Positions 33,248 to 40,455 of a stretch of 47,567 bases of DNA are shown piece after piece. Below the pieces are notes generated by a model. That model made no database searches. It saw only the letters and a list, made by a program, of their open reading frames with translations, and had not been told where the DNA came from. The translations under genes were made by a program, and so were the position numbers. Source of the DNA: Gemmatimonadota bacterium (GTDB lineage: Bacteria > Gemmatimonadota > Gemmatimonadetes > Longimicrobiales > Gaopeijiaceae). The first letter of the stretch is position 1. Each line of letters begins with the position of its first letter. The DNA lies in NCBI GenBank assembly GCA_021295835.1, contig JAGWBP010000009.1:1-47567 (forward strand). The letters are read 5' to 3'.

Positions 33248-33469
33248 GGCACCCGGGAAGGTGGAGACTCCATCCCCGCTGCACGGGGTTCGCGCTTACC
33301 CGGCGGTGCCATCCCCCCCCAGAACGTCCATAGACGGCCCCTGAAGCGCTTTCAGCCCCCGGATGGCCCAAGGGGGCCCAAGAAAGAGTCGGGGCTGGCC
33401 GGGTTCGCCAGGGAGGCGCTTCGGCGCTACGGGGCCGCCGTTATAGGGGAGCGATCCCCCCCCGGAGCG
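33248..33469. other. Intergenic region between greA and a frameshifted gene
   Basis: 222 bases with no convincing gene on either strand. It holds several G- and C-homopolymer runs of seven or eight bases (near 33310 and 33455) and a GGGGA-GCGA-TCCCC hairpin at 33446-33459. That hairpin lies just downstream of the minus-strand gene ending at 33470 and could serve as its terminator. Confidence 0.5.
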
Positions 33470-34003
33470 TCACCCGGGAGCGCAGCGCCGTATCCAGTCC
33501 TGCACGTGCTCCGGAAGCCCGTCGGGAACCTCTACGCCCTCCGCAGTGTTCCACCGTAGGCCGGGCGTCACCGCGTACACGGCGGGCATAAACAGCATTC
33601 TGCCCGCTCTGCACCACGGCGTCTGGTGGAACGTGCTGTACCCATCCACGCATTCCGGCGGCGCGGCGACTCCCCCACGTGGTGGCCGAAGGGGCACAGC
33701 GGGGGCCGCTCGCTCCGCTCGAACACGTCGCGCACGTAGGCCGGGCCGCGCTCCGGATCCGCCCGCCAGATGGTGAACAGTGCATCGGAGGTCCCGCCCT
33801 CGTACACCTGAACCAGAAGGTGGAAGGCGCGGGGGTAGGGCGTGCCTGCCGGGTGCTTTGGGCGACGACCATCGCCACTTTGCCGCGCCCGGCAGCTCCT
33901 CCAGCCGCAGATACTCCAACGCCTCCGCCACCGTCGTCTCCTGCGCGCCCGCCGGCGTCGATGCAGGCGGCAGCCAGGCCAGGGCCGCCGCCGCCATCGT
34001 CAA
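33470..34003 (-). pseudogene. Secreted protein of unknown function with three frameshifts
   Basis: Reading from TTG 34003 (or ATG 33997), the first frame gives a signal peptide (MAAAALAWLPPASTPAGAQ) and VAEALEYLRLEELPG. The coherent reading then moves to a second frame (KVAMVVAQSTRQAR, near 33885), a third (YPRAFHLLVQVYEGGTSDAL, near 33845, to ERPPLCPFGHHVG), and back to the first near 33680 (GVAAPPECVDGYSTFHQ, then ending DWIRRCAPG). Each switch is repaired by adding one base to a homopolymer (GG, CCC, GGGGG), and the sum restores the original frame. It is either a decayed gene or an intact one with consensus errors. It lies downstream of the sigma/anti-sigma pair. I recognise no domain; several Cys/His residues are present. 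Confidence 0.6.
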
Positions 34004-34116
34004 GGTTCTCAGCGGTCGGTTCCTCTCCTTCCTGTCGTCTCGGTTCTCTACTAGCTCGCGGTCGGCGCTGCCTTCGGCCGGGCTGCCCGTCTATCGCACC
34101 GCCAGCGCCAAGCGAT

Positions 34117-34258
34117 TCTGGACAGGCAGAGGCCCGGGCCGCCGCCAAGCCGGAGCTAATGGCGCTGGGGTGCTTCGGCTCGTATGCCCGCCGCGACGCT
34201 GGCTACTGGAGCGATCCTGACCTTGGTCGCGATCCTGCCTGATCGGTCAGGCTGCTAG
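34117..34258 (+). pseudogene. Remnant of an MNT-type nucleotidyltransferase
   Basis: A short plus-strand stretch encodes AAAKPELMALGCFGSYARRD and continues AGYWSDPDL. This fits the nucleotidyltransferase signature (FGSYARG, about 8 residues, SDxDL) of MntA/MNT proteins. After DL a one-base shift (GGTC to GTC at 34225-34226) restores VAIL, the expected hydrophobic strand, followed by a stop at 34256-34258. There is no good start, and the rest of the domain is missing. It lies between two minus-strand genes and is probably a fragment of a former MNT or HEPN-MNT module. The assignment rests on one motif only. Confidence 0.4.
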
Positions 34259-34261
34259 TAG

Positions 34262-34912
34262 CTAGTGCCAGCTGTCGAGGGTGAACCTCCGCACCGCGCG
34301 GCGCTGCTCGGCCTGGGCCTGCACGTAGACCCCGTTGAAGAACTGATCCTCGGGGAACTCCTCGACCGCCACGCGGGTCGCGGCCATCAGGGCTTCGAGC
34401 GCGGCGAGCTGCTGCAGCGGATCCCGGGGTGCTGGGCGGCCCTCCGCGGGACCGGACAGATCATGGTATGCGACGTACGCCTCCTGCCACCTGCGCTTTG
34501 CGTCCTCGACCGCATGGCGGGCCTCGTCGGCGCTCGCGTACGTCGCCGGACCGTCCTGGGCGCCCGCCTCGTCGTGGATGCCACCCGGCGTTGAGTTGGC
34601 GATCCACCCGAAGGCGGTGCCGGCGACGAAGATGACTACCGCCGCAGCACCCTGCATCCACCTGCGCCACACCGGCGGAGCAAATAGCTGCTGCCCCTGG
34701 AGCAATCCGGCCGCTAGCAGCTTCTCCTCCAGCTTCTCCCACCCATCGGGGGCGGGAAGCACCGCAGGGAGACTGCGCAGCTCCTCGGTCTGCGACCTGA
34801 GCGCGCCCAGCTCGCTCTGGAGTCGCGGGTCGGCGTCGAGTGCCGCCTGTTCCTGCGGGGTCGGGTGCTCGTCAACCAAGCGAGCCAGGTCCTCCAAGGT
34901 CAAACGCTCCAT
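34262..34912 (-). CDS. Putative anti-sigma factor with one membrane helix
   Basis: 216 residues from ATG 34912. The N-terminal 80 residues are acidic and helical (MERLTLEDLARLVDE, then AALDADPRLQSELGALRSQTEELRSL), as in the sigma-binding domain of anti-sigma factors, but there is no HxxxCxxC zinc motif. One membrane helix (about 87-105, MQGAAAVVIFVAGTAFGWIA) precedes a periplasmic helical region (ADEARHAVEDAKRRWQEAYVAY). The start overlaps the end of the ECF sigma gene by 13 bases, the strongest reason for the assignment. The periplasmic part presumably senses an envelope signal. Confidence 0.72.
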   Translation of the reverse strand: MERLTLEDLARLVDEHPTPQEQAALDADPRLQSELGALRSQTEELRSLPAVLPAPDGWEKLEEKLLAAGLLQGQQLFAPPVWRRWMQGAAAVVIFVAGTAFGWIANSTPGGIHDEAGAQDGPATYASADEARHAVEDAKRRWQEAYVAYHDLSGPAEGRPAPRDPLQQLAALEALMAATRVAVEEFPEDQFFNGVYVQAQAEQRRAVRRFTLDSWH

Positions 34913-35451
34913 GCCTCCACTTCCTCCGGCCGTTTCTCGTGACCCTTCAGCATGAGCCTCATCTTGGCTCTCGCCTTGAACAGCTGCGACTTCGAGGTTC
35001 CGGAAGTCACCCCGAGAGCCTTTCCGATCTCCTCATGCGTGTATCCCTCCACATCGTGGAGGATCAGCACCTTGCGCATCCCATCCGGAAGGTTCGCCAT
35101 CGCCACCTCCAGCTTGCGCGCCATGAGCGTGTCGCCCATATCCGGCGGCACCGCGACGACCTCCGGGAGAGGCGCCTCCCGCTTCTTCCGGGTCTTCTCC
35201 TTCCTGACGGCCTGCAGCGCCGCATTCACGGCGATCCGGTGCAGCCAGGTCGAGAAGCGAGCGTCGCCCCGGAAGGAGGGCAGCGCCCTAATCGCGCGAA
35301 TCCACGCCTCCTGGGCGTAGTCCTTGGCCAGGTCGTCGTCGCCCGCGATGCGCCTCACCACAGCGTAGACTCGCGGCGAGTAGCGCTGGTAGAGGGCGTG
35401 TACCGCCCGGTCGTCGCCTTCGCGGGCGCGTCTTATCAGCTGGGCTTCGAT
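34900..35451 (-). CDS. ECF-family RNA polymerase sigma factor (5' end uncertain)
   Basis: The sigma-70 region 2 is seen as IEAQLIRRAREGDDRAVHAL, continuing through YSPRVYAVVRRI to DYAQEAWIRAIRALPSFRGDARFSTWLHRIAVN. Region 4 is seen as LPDGMRKVLILHDVEGYTHEEIGKALGV followed by TSKSQLFKARAKMR. The homologous sequence starts upstream of the first ordinary in-frame start (GTG 35361), which would remove the front of region 2. Between the in-frame TGA near 35585 and GTG 35361 there is no ATG, GTG or TTG; only ATC 35451 and CTG 35439 fit. Either a rare start codon or a small frameshift is involved. The 3' end overlaps the anti-sigma gene, so the pair forms a typical regulatory unit. Confidence 0.85.
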   Translation of the reverse strand: MEAQLIRRAREGDDRAVHALYQRYSPRVYAVVRRIAGDDDLAKDYAQEAWIRAIRALPSFRGDARFSTWLHRIAVNAALQAVRKEKTRKKREAPLPEVVAVPPDMGDTLMARKLEVAMANLPDGMRKVLILHDVEGYTHEEIGKALGVTSGTSKSQLFKARAKMRLMLKGHEKRPEEVEAWSV

Positions 35452-35617
35452 CCCTGGCTCCCGAGTCCTCTTGTCGCACGGCCTCTCCCGGCCCCACGGG
35501 GGTTCGTCGTGCCCGTTGGATGATGACCAATCAGCGTAGGGTTGCCGGTCGGTTGGAGACTTGGGCTCCGGCCTCGCAGAGGGACTTGTTCAGGGGTCGA
35601 AGATGGTAACGAGGACT
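35452..35617. other. Gap upstream of the sigma factor gene
   Basis: 166 bases on the minus strand between the beta-barrel-like gene and the sigma gene. An in-frame TGA at about 35585 closes the sigma frame upstream. The region should hold the sigma promoter, perhaps autoregulated as in many ECF systems, but I could not identify a box pair with confidence. Confidence 0.35.
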
Positions 35618-36154
35618 TCATCCGCCAGCTGTGGACGACTCGGCGCTCAACCGATAGCTGAGCTCGGGGATCGGGACTAGCCCCTTCCTTACCGGCCTAG
35701 AGTACCTATCGCTGGGGCGTTTGACCGCCAGGGCGCGGTTCAGGTAGATCGTGAGCGCCGGCGCGTGACGGCTGGCGAAGCTCCGCTCGGCCCCGGCTGC
35801 GGCCCGCGCCACGAGGCCCAATCCAGTTCCCGCGTCGGTGCGAGCAACCGCGATCCAGAGGCCAGCGCCCGCGAATGGCCGCACGGCCCGCGCGCCGAAG
35901 TACTGCTTGGCGGACACCGAGAGGCTCAGGTCACGGGTGCCCCAGCTGCCGAGCTGCATCTCTACGCCCCGCTCGTCCCACCGGCGCTCGACGACCGCGG
36001 CGATCATGCTTGCGCCCCCGATCGACAGCCCAAAGCGGTACTGCGAGCTGACGCTCTCGGGGGCTGCCAAGAGGGCCAGAACGGTGCCGACGACGACAGC
36101 GGCCAGAGCCCGGACGCCCGAAGACTGTGCAACAACGCTGCGCTCAGTTGCCAC
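35618..36154 (-). CDS. Putative secreted outer-membrane beta-barrel-like protein
   Basis: 178 residues from GTG 36154, the start that places a signal peptide (GVRALAAVVVGTVLALLAAPESVSSQ) at the front; the frame is open to 36244. After the signal comes a series of short amphipathic strands with alternating hydrophobic residues (YRFGLSIGGASMIAAVVERRW, VEMQLGSWGTRDLSLSVSAKQYF, VRPFAGAGLWIAVAR), ending PIPELSYRL. This pattern fits a small outer-membrane barrel of the type common in Gemmatimonadota, but no family motif is certain. It lies upstream of the sigma/anti-sigma genes on the same strand. Confidence 0.6.
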   Translation of the reverse strand: MATERSVVAQSSGVRALAAVVVGTVLALLAAPESVSSQYRFGLSIGGASMIAAVVERRWDERGVEMQLGSWGTRDLSLSVSAKQYFGARAVRPFAGAGLWIAVARTDAGTGLGLVARAAAGAERSFASRHAPALTIYLNRALAVKRPSDRYSRPVRKGLVPIPELSYRLSAESSTAGG

Positions 36155-36319
36155 CTGAAAGAGGTCGTTGGGCAATCTCAGGTCTCCCGCAGGCGGGGGG
36201 TTGGCGACGTGGATACTGTTAGGCCTCTGCGCCGCCGATCGCATGCCGCATTACATTAACTAACTTCGCCGGCCGCCCCCGCAATCCCTCTCCGGAACGC
36301 TACCACGCCCCCGAGATCA

Positions 36320-37240
36320 CTGGCTTCCCGCTCTCCAGCGCTGCTGCTCCTGGCGGTGTTCTCGGGGTGCGCGGCACCGAACGGAGGTGGCCCGGGGGCA
36401 TCGCTGCCTGCCGCTGCCCAGGATTGGCTGGCACCCGACTCGCTCCGCACGACTGTGGTTGCCGAGGGAGTCCACCACCACTTCGCATGGTCGCCGCGCG
36501 GGCCGTGGGCGGTGCATCTGGCGGTAGCCGACCTGGCGCGTTGCGAGCTGGACCTCCTAGTCGTGGCGGCTCTGGAGGAGGGCGGGGAGGGACTGGCCCG
36601 GACGAGGCAGACGGTGCGGGAGATGGCACCCGGTGGCTCGCATGCGCCGCTCGTCGGAGTGAATGGTGACTTCCTCACCCCTGAAGGCTCGCCGCTCGGG
36701 CCTGAGGCGACCTCGAGGACGAGGCGGGCCTCTTCCCGCCCCGCACTGTCCTGGGACTCTCTACGGAGGCCGAGCATCGGTCCAGACACCTTCGCCTCCG
36801 GGGTCGTAGCTCCGGTCGAGGGTCTCCAGATCGTCGGTGGCTACCCCGAGCTCATCGATATGGGCGAGCGGGTGGAGGGTGGGGCGGTGGAGGCGAGACC
36901 AGGCTTCGCAGCGGCTCGGCATCCGCGTACTGGCGTGGGTTACGACCCTGGCGCAAACCTCCTATGGATGGCCGTGGTCGATGGCAGGCAGGGCGACCGC
37001 TCGGCGGGGATGACGCTAACCGAGCTGGCCGGGCTCTTCGAGGCGCTCGGTGCCACCGAGGCGCTGAACCTCGACGGCGGTGGATCCTCGACGATGGTGA
37101 TCGGGTCGCGCCTCGCCAACACGCCCTCCGACGTCACCGGAGAGCGCGCCGTCGCCAACAGCCTCTGGCTGGTGCGGGATCCGTCTGGGTGTCGTCCACC
37201 CCCACCACCCGAGTCAGGGCCGCTCCCAGCCGACCGATAG
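36320..37240 (+). CDS. Phosphodiester glycosidase (NAGPA-domain) lipoprotein
   Basis: About 306 residues if read from CTG 36320. The hydrophobic stretch SPALLLLAVFSGCAA looks like a lipoprotein signal with Cys in the lipobox, but no ATG, GTG or TTG precedes it in frame. GTG 36356 would start inside the signal. The NAGPA domain (uncovering-enzyme-like, cleaving sugar-phosphodiester bonds) is seen as PLVGVNGDFLTPEGSPLGPE, RHPRTGVGYD, LLWMAVVDGRQ followed by GMTLTELAGLFEALGA, and EALNLDGGGSSTMVIG. It converges with the TonB-dependent receptor gene and overlaps its 3' end by 27 bases. The natural substrate is unknown. Confidence 0.82.
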   Translation: MASRSPALLLLAVFSGCAAPNGGGPGASLPAAAQDWLAPDSLRTTVVAEGVHHHFAWSPRGPWAVHLAVADLARCELDLLVVAALEEGGEGLARTRQTVREMAPGGSHAPLVGVNGDFLTPEGSPLGPEATSRTRRASSRPALSWDSLRRPSIGPDTFASGVVAPVEGLQIVGGYPELIDMGERVEGGAVEARPGFAAARHPRTGVGYDPGANLLWMAVVDGRQGDRSAGMTLTELAGLFEALGATEALNLDGGGSSTMVIGSRLANTPSDVTGERAVANSLWLVRDPSGCRPPPPPESGPLPADR

Positions 37241-39349
37241 CCCCAGGTAGCCGCCCCGCGTCGGCCCCGGCTCGAAGTACCTGCCACCGAATGCGTTAAC
37301 CACCACCGAGGAGGCGTAGCGCCGGTTGGTGAGGTTCGTGATTGCGAAGAGCGGCGCCAGGCGGAGCGGTCCCAACTCGACTGTGTCGGCTCCGATCCGA
37401 ACCTCGAGGAGGGTGTGGCCTTGCGCCGTCGCGTCGTTGGCGTCGCTCAGGGGGATCTCGCCCCTGCGCTCGACTCGCAGCTCGGCGAACCACCCCGGCC
37501 CGGCGTCCGCACCATCGGCCCGGAGCGTCGCCTCGGCACGGTGGGGCGCCACCCCCGGGACCCGGTTGCCGTCCAGGATGGCCTCGCCCACGGCGAAGTC
37601 GGTGTACCGCGCATCCAGGAACTCGTAGGCGATGCGCACCGATAGCGGGGAGTGGAGGTCGGCGTCAACGAACACCTCGATTCCGTGCGTACGCGAACGC
37701 CCCGCATTGCGGTAGAAGCGCCGACCGGGGGCCGAGGGCACCTCGAAGGGGACGAGCTGGCTCGAGAGGTAGGTCGTGAAGAGAGTGGCATCGTAGTGGA
37801 CGTCCGGACCGAGTGCGCCCCGCGCTCCCCCCTCTACGGACCACCCCCGCGCTGGCTCCAGCTCGGGATTGAAGCCGCCTGCTCCGCTCGGCCGATTGGC
37901 GAGCTCGGTCGTAGTCGGCGTCTCGAAGGAGCGCGAGAGGGCGGCAAAGAGGCCGTGTTGGCCGAGGCCCAGATACAGGCCGAGAGATGGACTGACCGCC
38001 CCCATCGAGCGAGCGCCGGAGTCGTCGGGGTCATCGGCCTCCACTAGGTGATCGTCCACCTGGAAGCGGAGGCGGTCGGCTCGGACCGCGAAGGCACCCT
38101 CCAGGCCTCTGGCGAGCGAGAGGCGCACCGTCGCGAAGACGGCCAGCGTGCCGACCCGCTCCTTCTGGTCGAGCGTCAGGGTCCCGGCCTCGCCCCCTCG
38201 GTTCCGGAAGTTCATGCGTTCGTCGATCTGCGCCTCGGTCTCGATGCCGAACTCGACCCGTGCGCCCCGGCCCCTTCGGTGCCACTCGCTCCCGGCCTCT
38301 ATGCGCACACCGCCGCCACTCCTGCCGAGGTCGATGACGCTCGTGGGGATCGGATTATCGAGCTCCCGCCTGACACCGTAGATCGACACCGCCACCTCGG
38401 CGCCCCCCAGTGGACCCAGCCAGCGGAGCCCCGCCTGGCCCTGCCTGACGGACTTCCTGGCCCCTTGCGCCACATTGAAGGACCACGCCTGGCTGCTCCC
38501 ATCGTCGAAGAGCTCGGATGGCAGCGACCCCGGGTTCAGCGCATCGAGGACCACCCCGCTCGCCCGCGCGCTCAGCGACCCGCCGAAGATGGGAGCGGAG
38601 GCGAAGGCGTTCACCGTGGTGCGGTCGAAGCTGCTGTAGGGATCCACGCCTTCTCCCGAGACATTCTTGCGGAAGCCGTGCGCCGAGGACCGCCCGACGC
38701 TTGCCCGGTACGACGCTCTGCCAGCGCGTCCCGAGGTGGTAGCGTGGGCGTTGACGAGACCATTCGAGCCGACAACGAGCCGCGCGTCCTGCCTGACCGC
38801 ACCCGTGTAGGGGGGAGCGCTTCGGAGGATGATCACCCCGCCAGCACCATTGCCGTAGAGCGACGCGCCCGGTCCCCGCAGCACCTCCACTCGGGCGAGC
38901 GACCCCAAGTCCAGATGGTCGAGGGTGGTCTGGCCGTCGGGGAGGGTGGCGGGGATGCCGTCCGCCACGACCCTGATGCCCCGTACCCCGAACTGGGAGC
39001 GTGCGCCGAATCCCCGGATCGAGATCCTCTCGCCGACCGATGCATTGAAACGGTTCTGGACGCGCACGCCCGGGAGGGCGTGGAGCGCCTCCTCGATGAA
39101 GATTCCCGAATTCGCGTGGACAAGATCGGGTCCGGTCGCCAGCGACGCCGAGAAGGGGAGCCGCGCCAGGGCGGTCGGCGAACCGGTGAGCGAAACGACG
39201 ATCGTGTCCAGCGCGACAGTGTCCGTAGCCTCATCCTGCGCGTACACCCCGCCTGCGACGACGAGCTGGATGTTTGTGGCGAGCGGGAGGGCGGCCCGCC
39301 AGGATCCCCTGGCTGATCTCGTGCTAGCACCGAGAGGGGCGATGCGCAC
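37214..39349 (-). CDS. TonB-dependent outer-membrane receptor
   Basis: 711 residues from GTG 39349. After a signal-like N-terminus comes a TonB-box-like TDTVALDTIVVS, then the plug domain (about 55-175) with SGIFIEEALHALPGVRVQN, ISIRGFGARSQFGVRGIRVVADGIPATLPDGQT and VEVLRGPGASLYGNGAGGVI. A 22-strand barrel follows and ends in the usual aromatic-rich C-terminus (YFEPGPTRGGYLGLSVGWERP). It resembles FecA/catecholate-siderophore-type receptors, but the ligand cannot be read from the sequence. It would be energised by ExbB/ExbD/TonB (13230-15501). The codon just before the GTG is TGA, closing a short minus-strand frame. Confidence 0.92.
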   Translation of the reverse strand: MRIAPLGASTRSARGSWRAALPLATNIQLVVAGGVYAQDEATDTVALDTIVVSLTGSPTALARLPFSASLATGPDLVHANSGIFIEEALHALPGVRVQNRFNASVGERISIRGFGARSQFGVRGIRVVADGIPATLPDGQTTLDHLDLGSLARVEVLRGPGASLYGNGAGGVIILRSAPPYTGAVRQDARLVVGSNGLVNAHATTSGRAGRASYRASVGRSSAHGFRKNVSGEGVDPYSSFDRTTVNAFASAPIFGGSLSARASGVVLDALNPGSLPSELFDDGSSQAWSFNVAQGARKSVRQGQAGLRWLGPLGGAEVAVSIYGVRRELDNPIPTSVIDLGRSGGGVRIEAGSEWHRRGRGARVEFGIETEAQIDERMNFRNRGGEAGTLTLDQKERVGTLAVFATVRLSLARGLEGAFAVRADRLRFQVDDHLVEADDPDDSGARSMGAVSPSLGLYLGLGQHGLFAALSRSFETPTTTELANRPSGAGGFNPELEPARGWSVEGGARGALGPDVHYDATLFTTYLSSQLVPFEVPSAPGRRFYRNAGRSRTHGIEVFVDADLHSPLSVRIAYEFLDARYTDFAVGEAILDGNRVPGVAPHRAEATLRADGADAGPGWFAELRVERRGEIPLSDANDATAQGHTLLEVRIGADTVELGPLRLAPLFAITNLTNRRYASSVVVNAFGGRYFEPGPTRGGYLGLSVGWERP

Positions 39350-39503
39350 TCAGTCCATCCCCGGAATCCTCGGCTCGATCATTCCCTCCACGTCCAATTT
39401 GCGCTTGCGCTTAGGTTGAGGCGGGTGAGCGGATCTCCGTGCGAGCAGCAATCCGCGACCCGTAGTATAGCCTCCCGCGTCAACCAGCATCCGCGAGTCC
39501 AGA

Positions 39504-40370
39504 GTGGAGACTTCAGCCAATCCTGCGGGCGGCTCCCCGGTCGCCCTGGTAACGGGTGCTGGCGTCCGGGTCGGCAGGAGCATCGCCATCGGGTTGGCCG
39601 AGGCCGGATACGACCTGGTGGTGCACTACCGCGCCTCGCGCGACGGTGCCCGCGAGGTGGCTGAGCTGGCGCGCGAACGCGGACGCCGAGCTGTGATCGT
39701 CGGTGCAGACCTTGCCGATCCCTCTGCCCCTCGGCGGCTTGCCGACGAGGTGCGGGAGCGGGCGGGACGGCTCGACCTGCTCGTCAATTCGGCGTCCAGC
39801 TTCCATGGAGCGGAGCTAATGGAGGTTGGCGTGAGCGAATGGGACAGGGTTATGGCGGTGAACTTGCGGGCGCCGTTCCTCCTGGTGCGCGAGACGGTCG
39901 ATCTGCTGCGCGCCGCCGGGGGATCGATCATCAACATCGTCGACCTCTCCGCGCTGCAGCCCTGGACGAGCCACCCGGTGCACTCAGTGGCCAAGGCGGG
40001 GCTCCTCCACCTCACCCGGGTGATGGCGCGGAGTCTCGCGCCCGAGGTGCGGGTCACCGCGGTTGCGCCGGGCGGCGTGCTCCTCCCGGCCCACTACGGC
40101 GAGGCGGAGGCCGGGCGCGCGCGCAGGCGGGTACCGGTGGGGCGGATCGGGACGCCGGGCGATGTGGTGGAGGCGGTGCGCTTCCTGGCGCGGGCCGAAT
40201 ACGTGACGGGCGAGGTGGTCGTCGTGGACGGGGGGGCGCGTAGGGGGGTAAGGGACCCAGAGGATGACGCGGGCGGGGGGTGTTCCCTCGGATGGCGAGC
40301 GACCCGGTCCAGCGGGGATGCAGCGCTGCTCCTGCCGTGGGAGGTTGCCCAAGGGCTGCTATGGGGTTGA
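39504..40370 (+). CDS. SDR-family oxidoreductase (pteridine reductase/FolM-like) with His in place of the catalytic Tyr
   Basis: 288 residues from GTG 39504. A Rossmann-fold NAD(P) enzyme: ALVTGAGVRVGRSIAIGLAEAGYD (cofactor loop TGxxxxxG), GADLADPSA, LDLLVNSAS, IINIVDLSALQPW and the C-terminal GEVVVVDGG. The resemblance to the FolM/PTR1 group comes from TGAGVRVGRSIA. The active-site Y-x-x-x-K reads H160-S-V-A-K164 (SHPVHSVAKAG). The conserved part ends near residue 249; the last 38 residues (including TRSSGDAALLLPWEVAQ) are not SDR-like and coincide with repeat copy C. The gene diverges from the TonB receptor across 154 bases. Confidence 0.88.
   Translation: METSANPAGGSPVALVTGAGVRVGRSIAIGLAEAGYDLVVHYRASRDGAREVAELARERGRRAVIVGADLADPSAPRRLADEVRERAGRLDLLVNSASSFHGAELMEVGVSEWDRVMAVNLRAPFLLVRETVDLLRAAGGSIINIVDLSALQPWTSHPVHSVAKAGLLHLTRVMARSLAPEVRVTAVAPGGVLLPAHYGEAEAGRARRRVPVGRIGTPGDVVEAVRFLARAEYVTGEVVVVDGGARRGVRDPEDDAGGGCSLGWRATRSSGDAALLLPWEVAQGLLWG
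40291..40357 (+). repeat. Dispersed palindromic element, copy C (right half)
   Basis: Matches the right half of copies A and B through GGTCCAGCGGGGATGCAGCG, followed by CTGCCGTGGGAGGTTGCCCAAGGGC, a diverged version of the terminal repeat. The left half is absent. It is read through by the SDR gene as its C-terminal extension (RSSGDAA), in the same translation frame as in rdgB. Confidence 0.6.
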
Positions 40371-40455
40371 GGAGGGCCGACCTCGTGTCTTACGTTGACG
40401 ACTGCCCGTACGGGAGCGTGTTCCCCAGTCGTCCACCGAGTCGGAGATTGCAGCG

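Noticed and set aside
33265..33285. CAGCGGGGATG on the minus strand as another copy of the palindromic element
   Set aside because: Only 11 bases match and no end repeats are nearby; chance is likely in this composition.
33380..33425. GGGTTCGCC resembling a tRNA T-loop
   Set aside because: No matching acceptor stem, D-arm or anticodon arm could be drawn around it.
38048..39316. 422-codon plus-strand frame opposite the TonB receptor
   Set aside because: Shadow frame; the receptor plug and barrel motifs lie on the minus strand.
37214..39349. Naming the receptor BtuB or FecA
   Set aside because: Only generic TonB-receptor motifs are visible; no ligand-specific residues or neighbouring uptake genes support a name.
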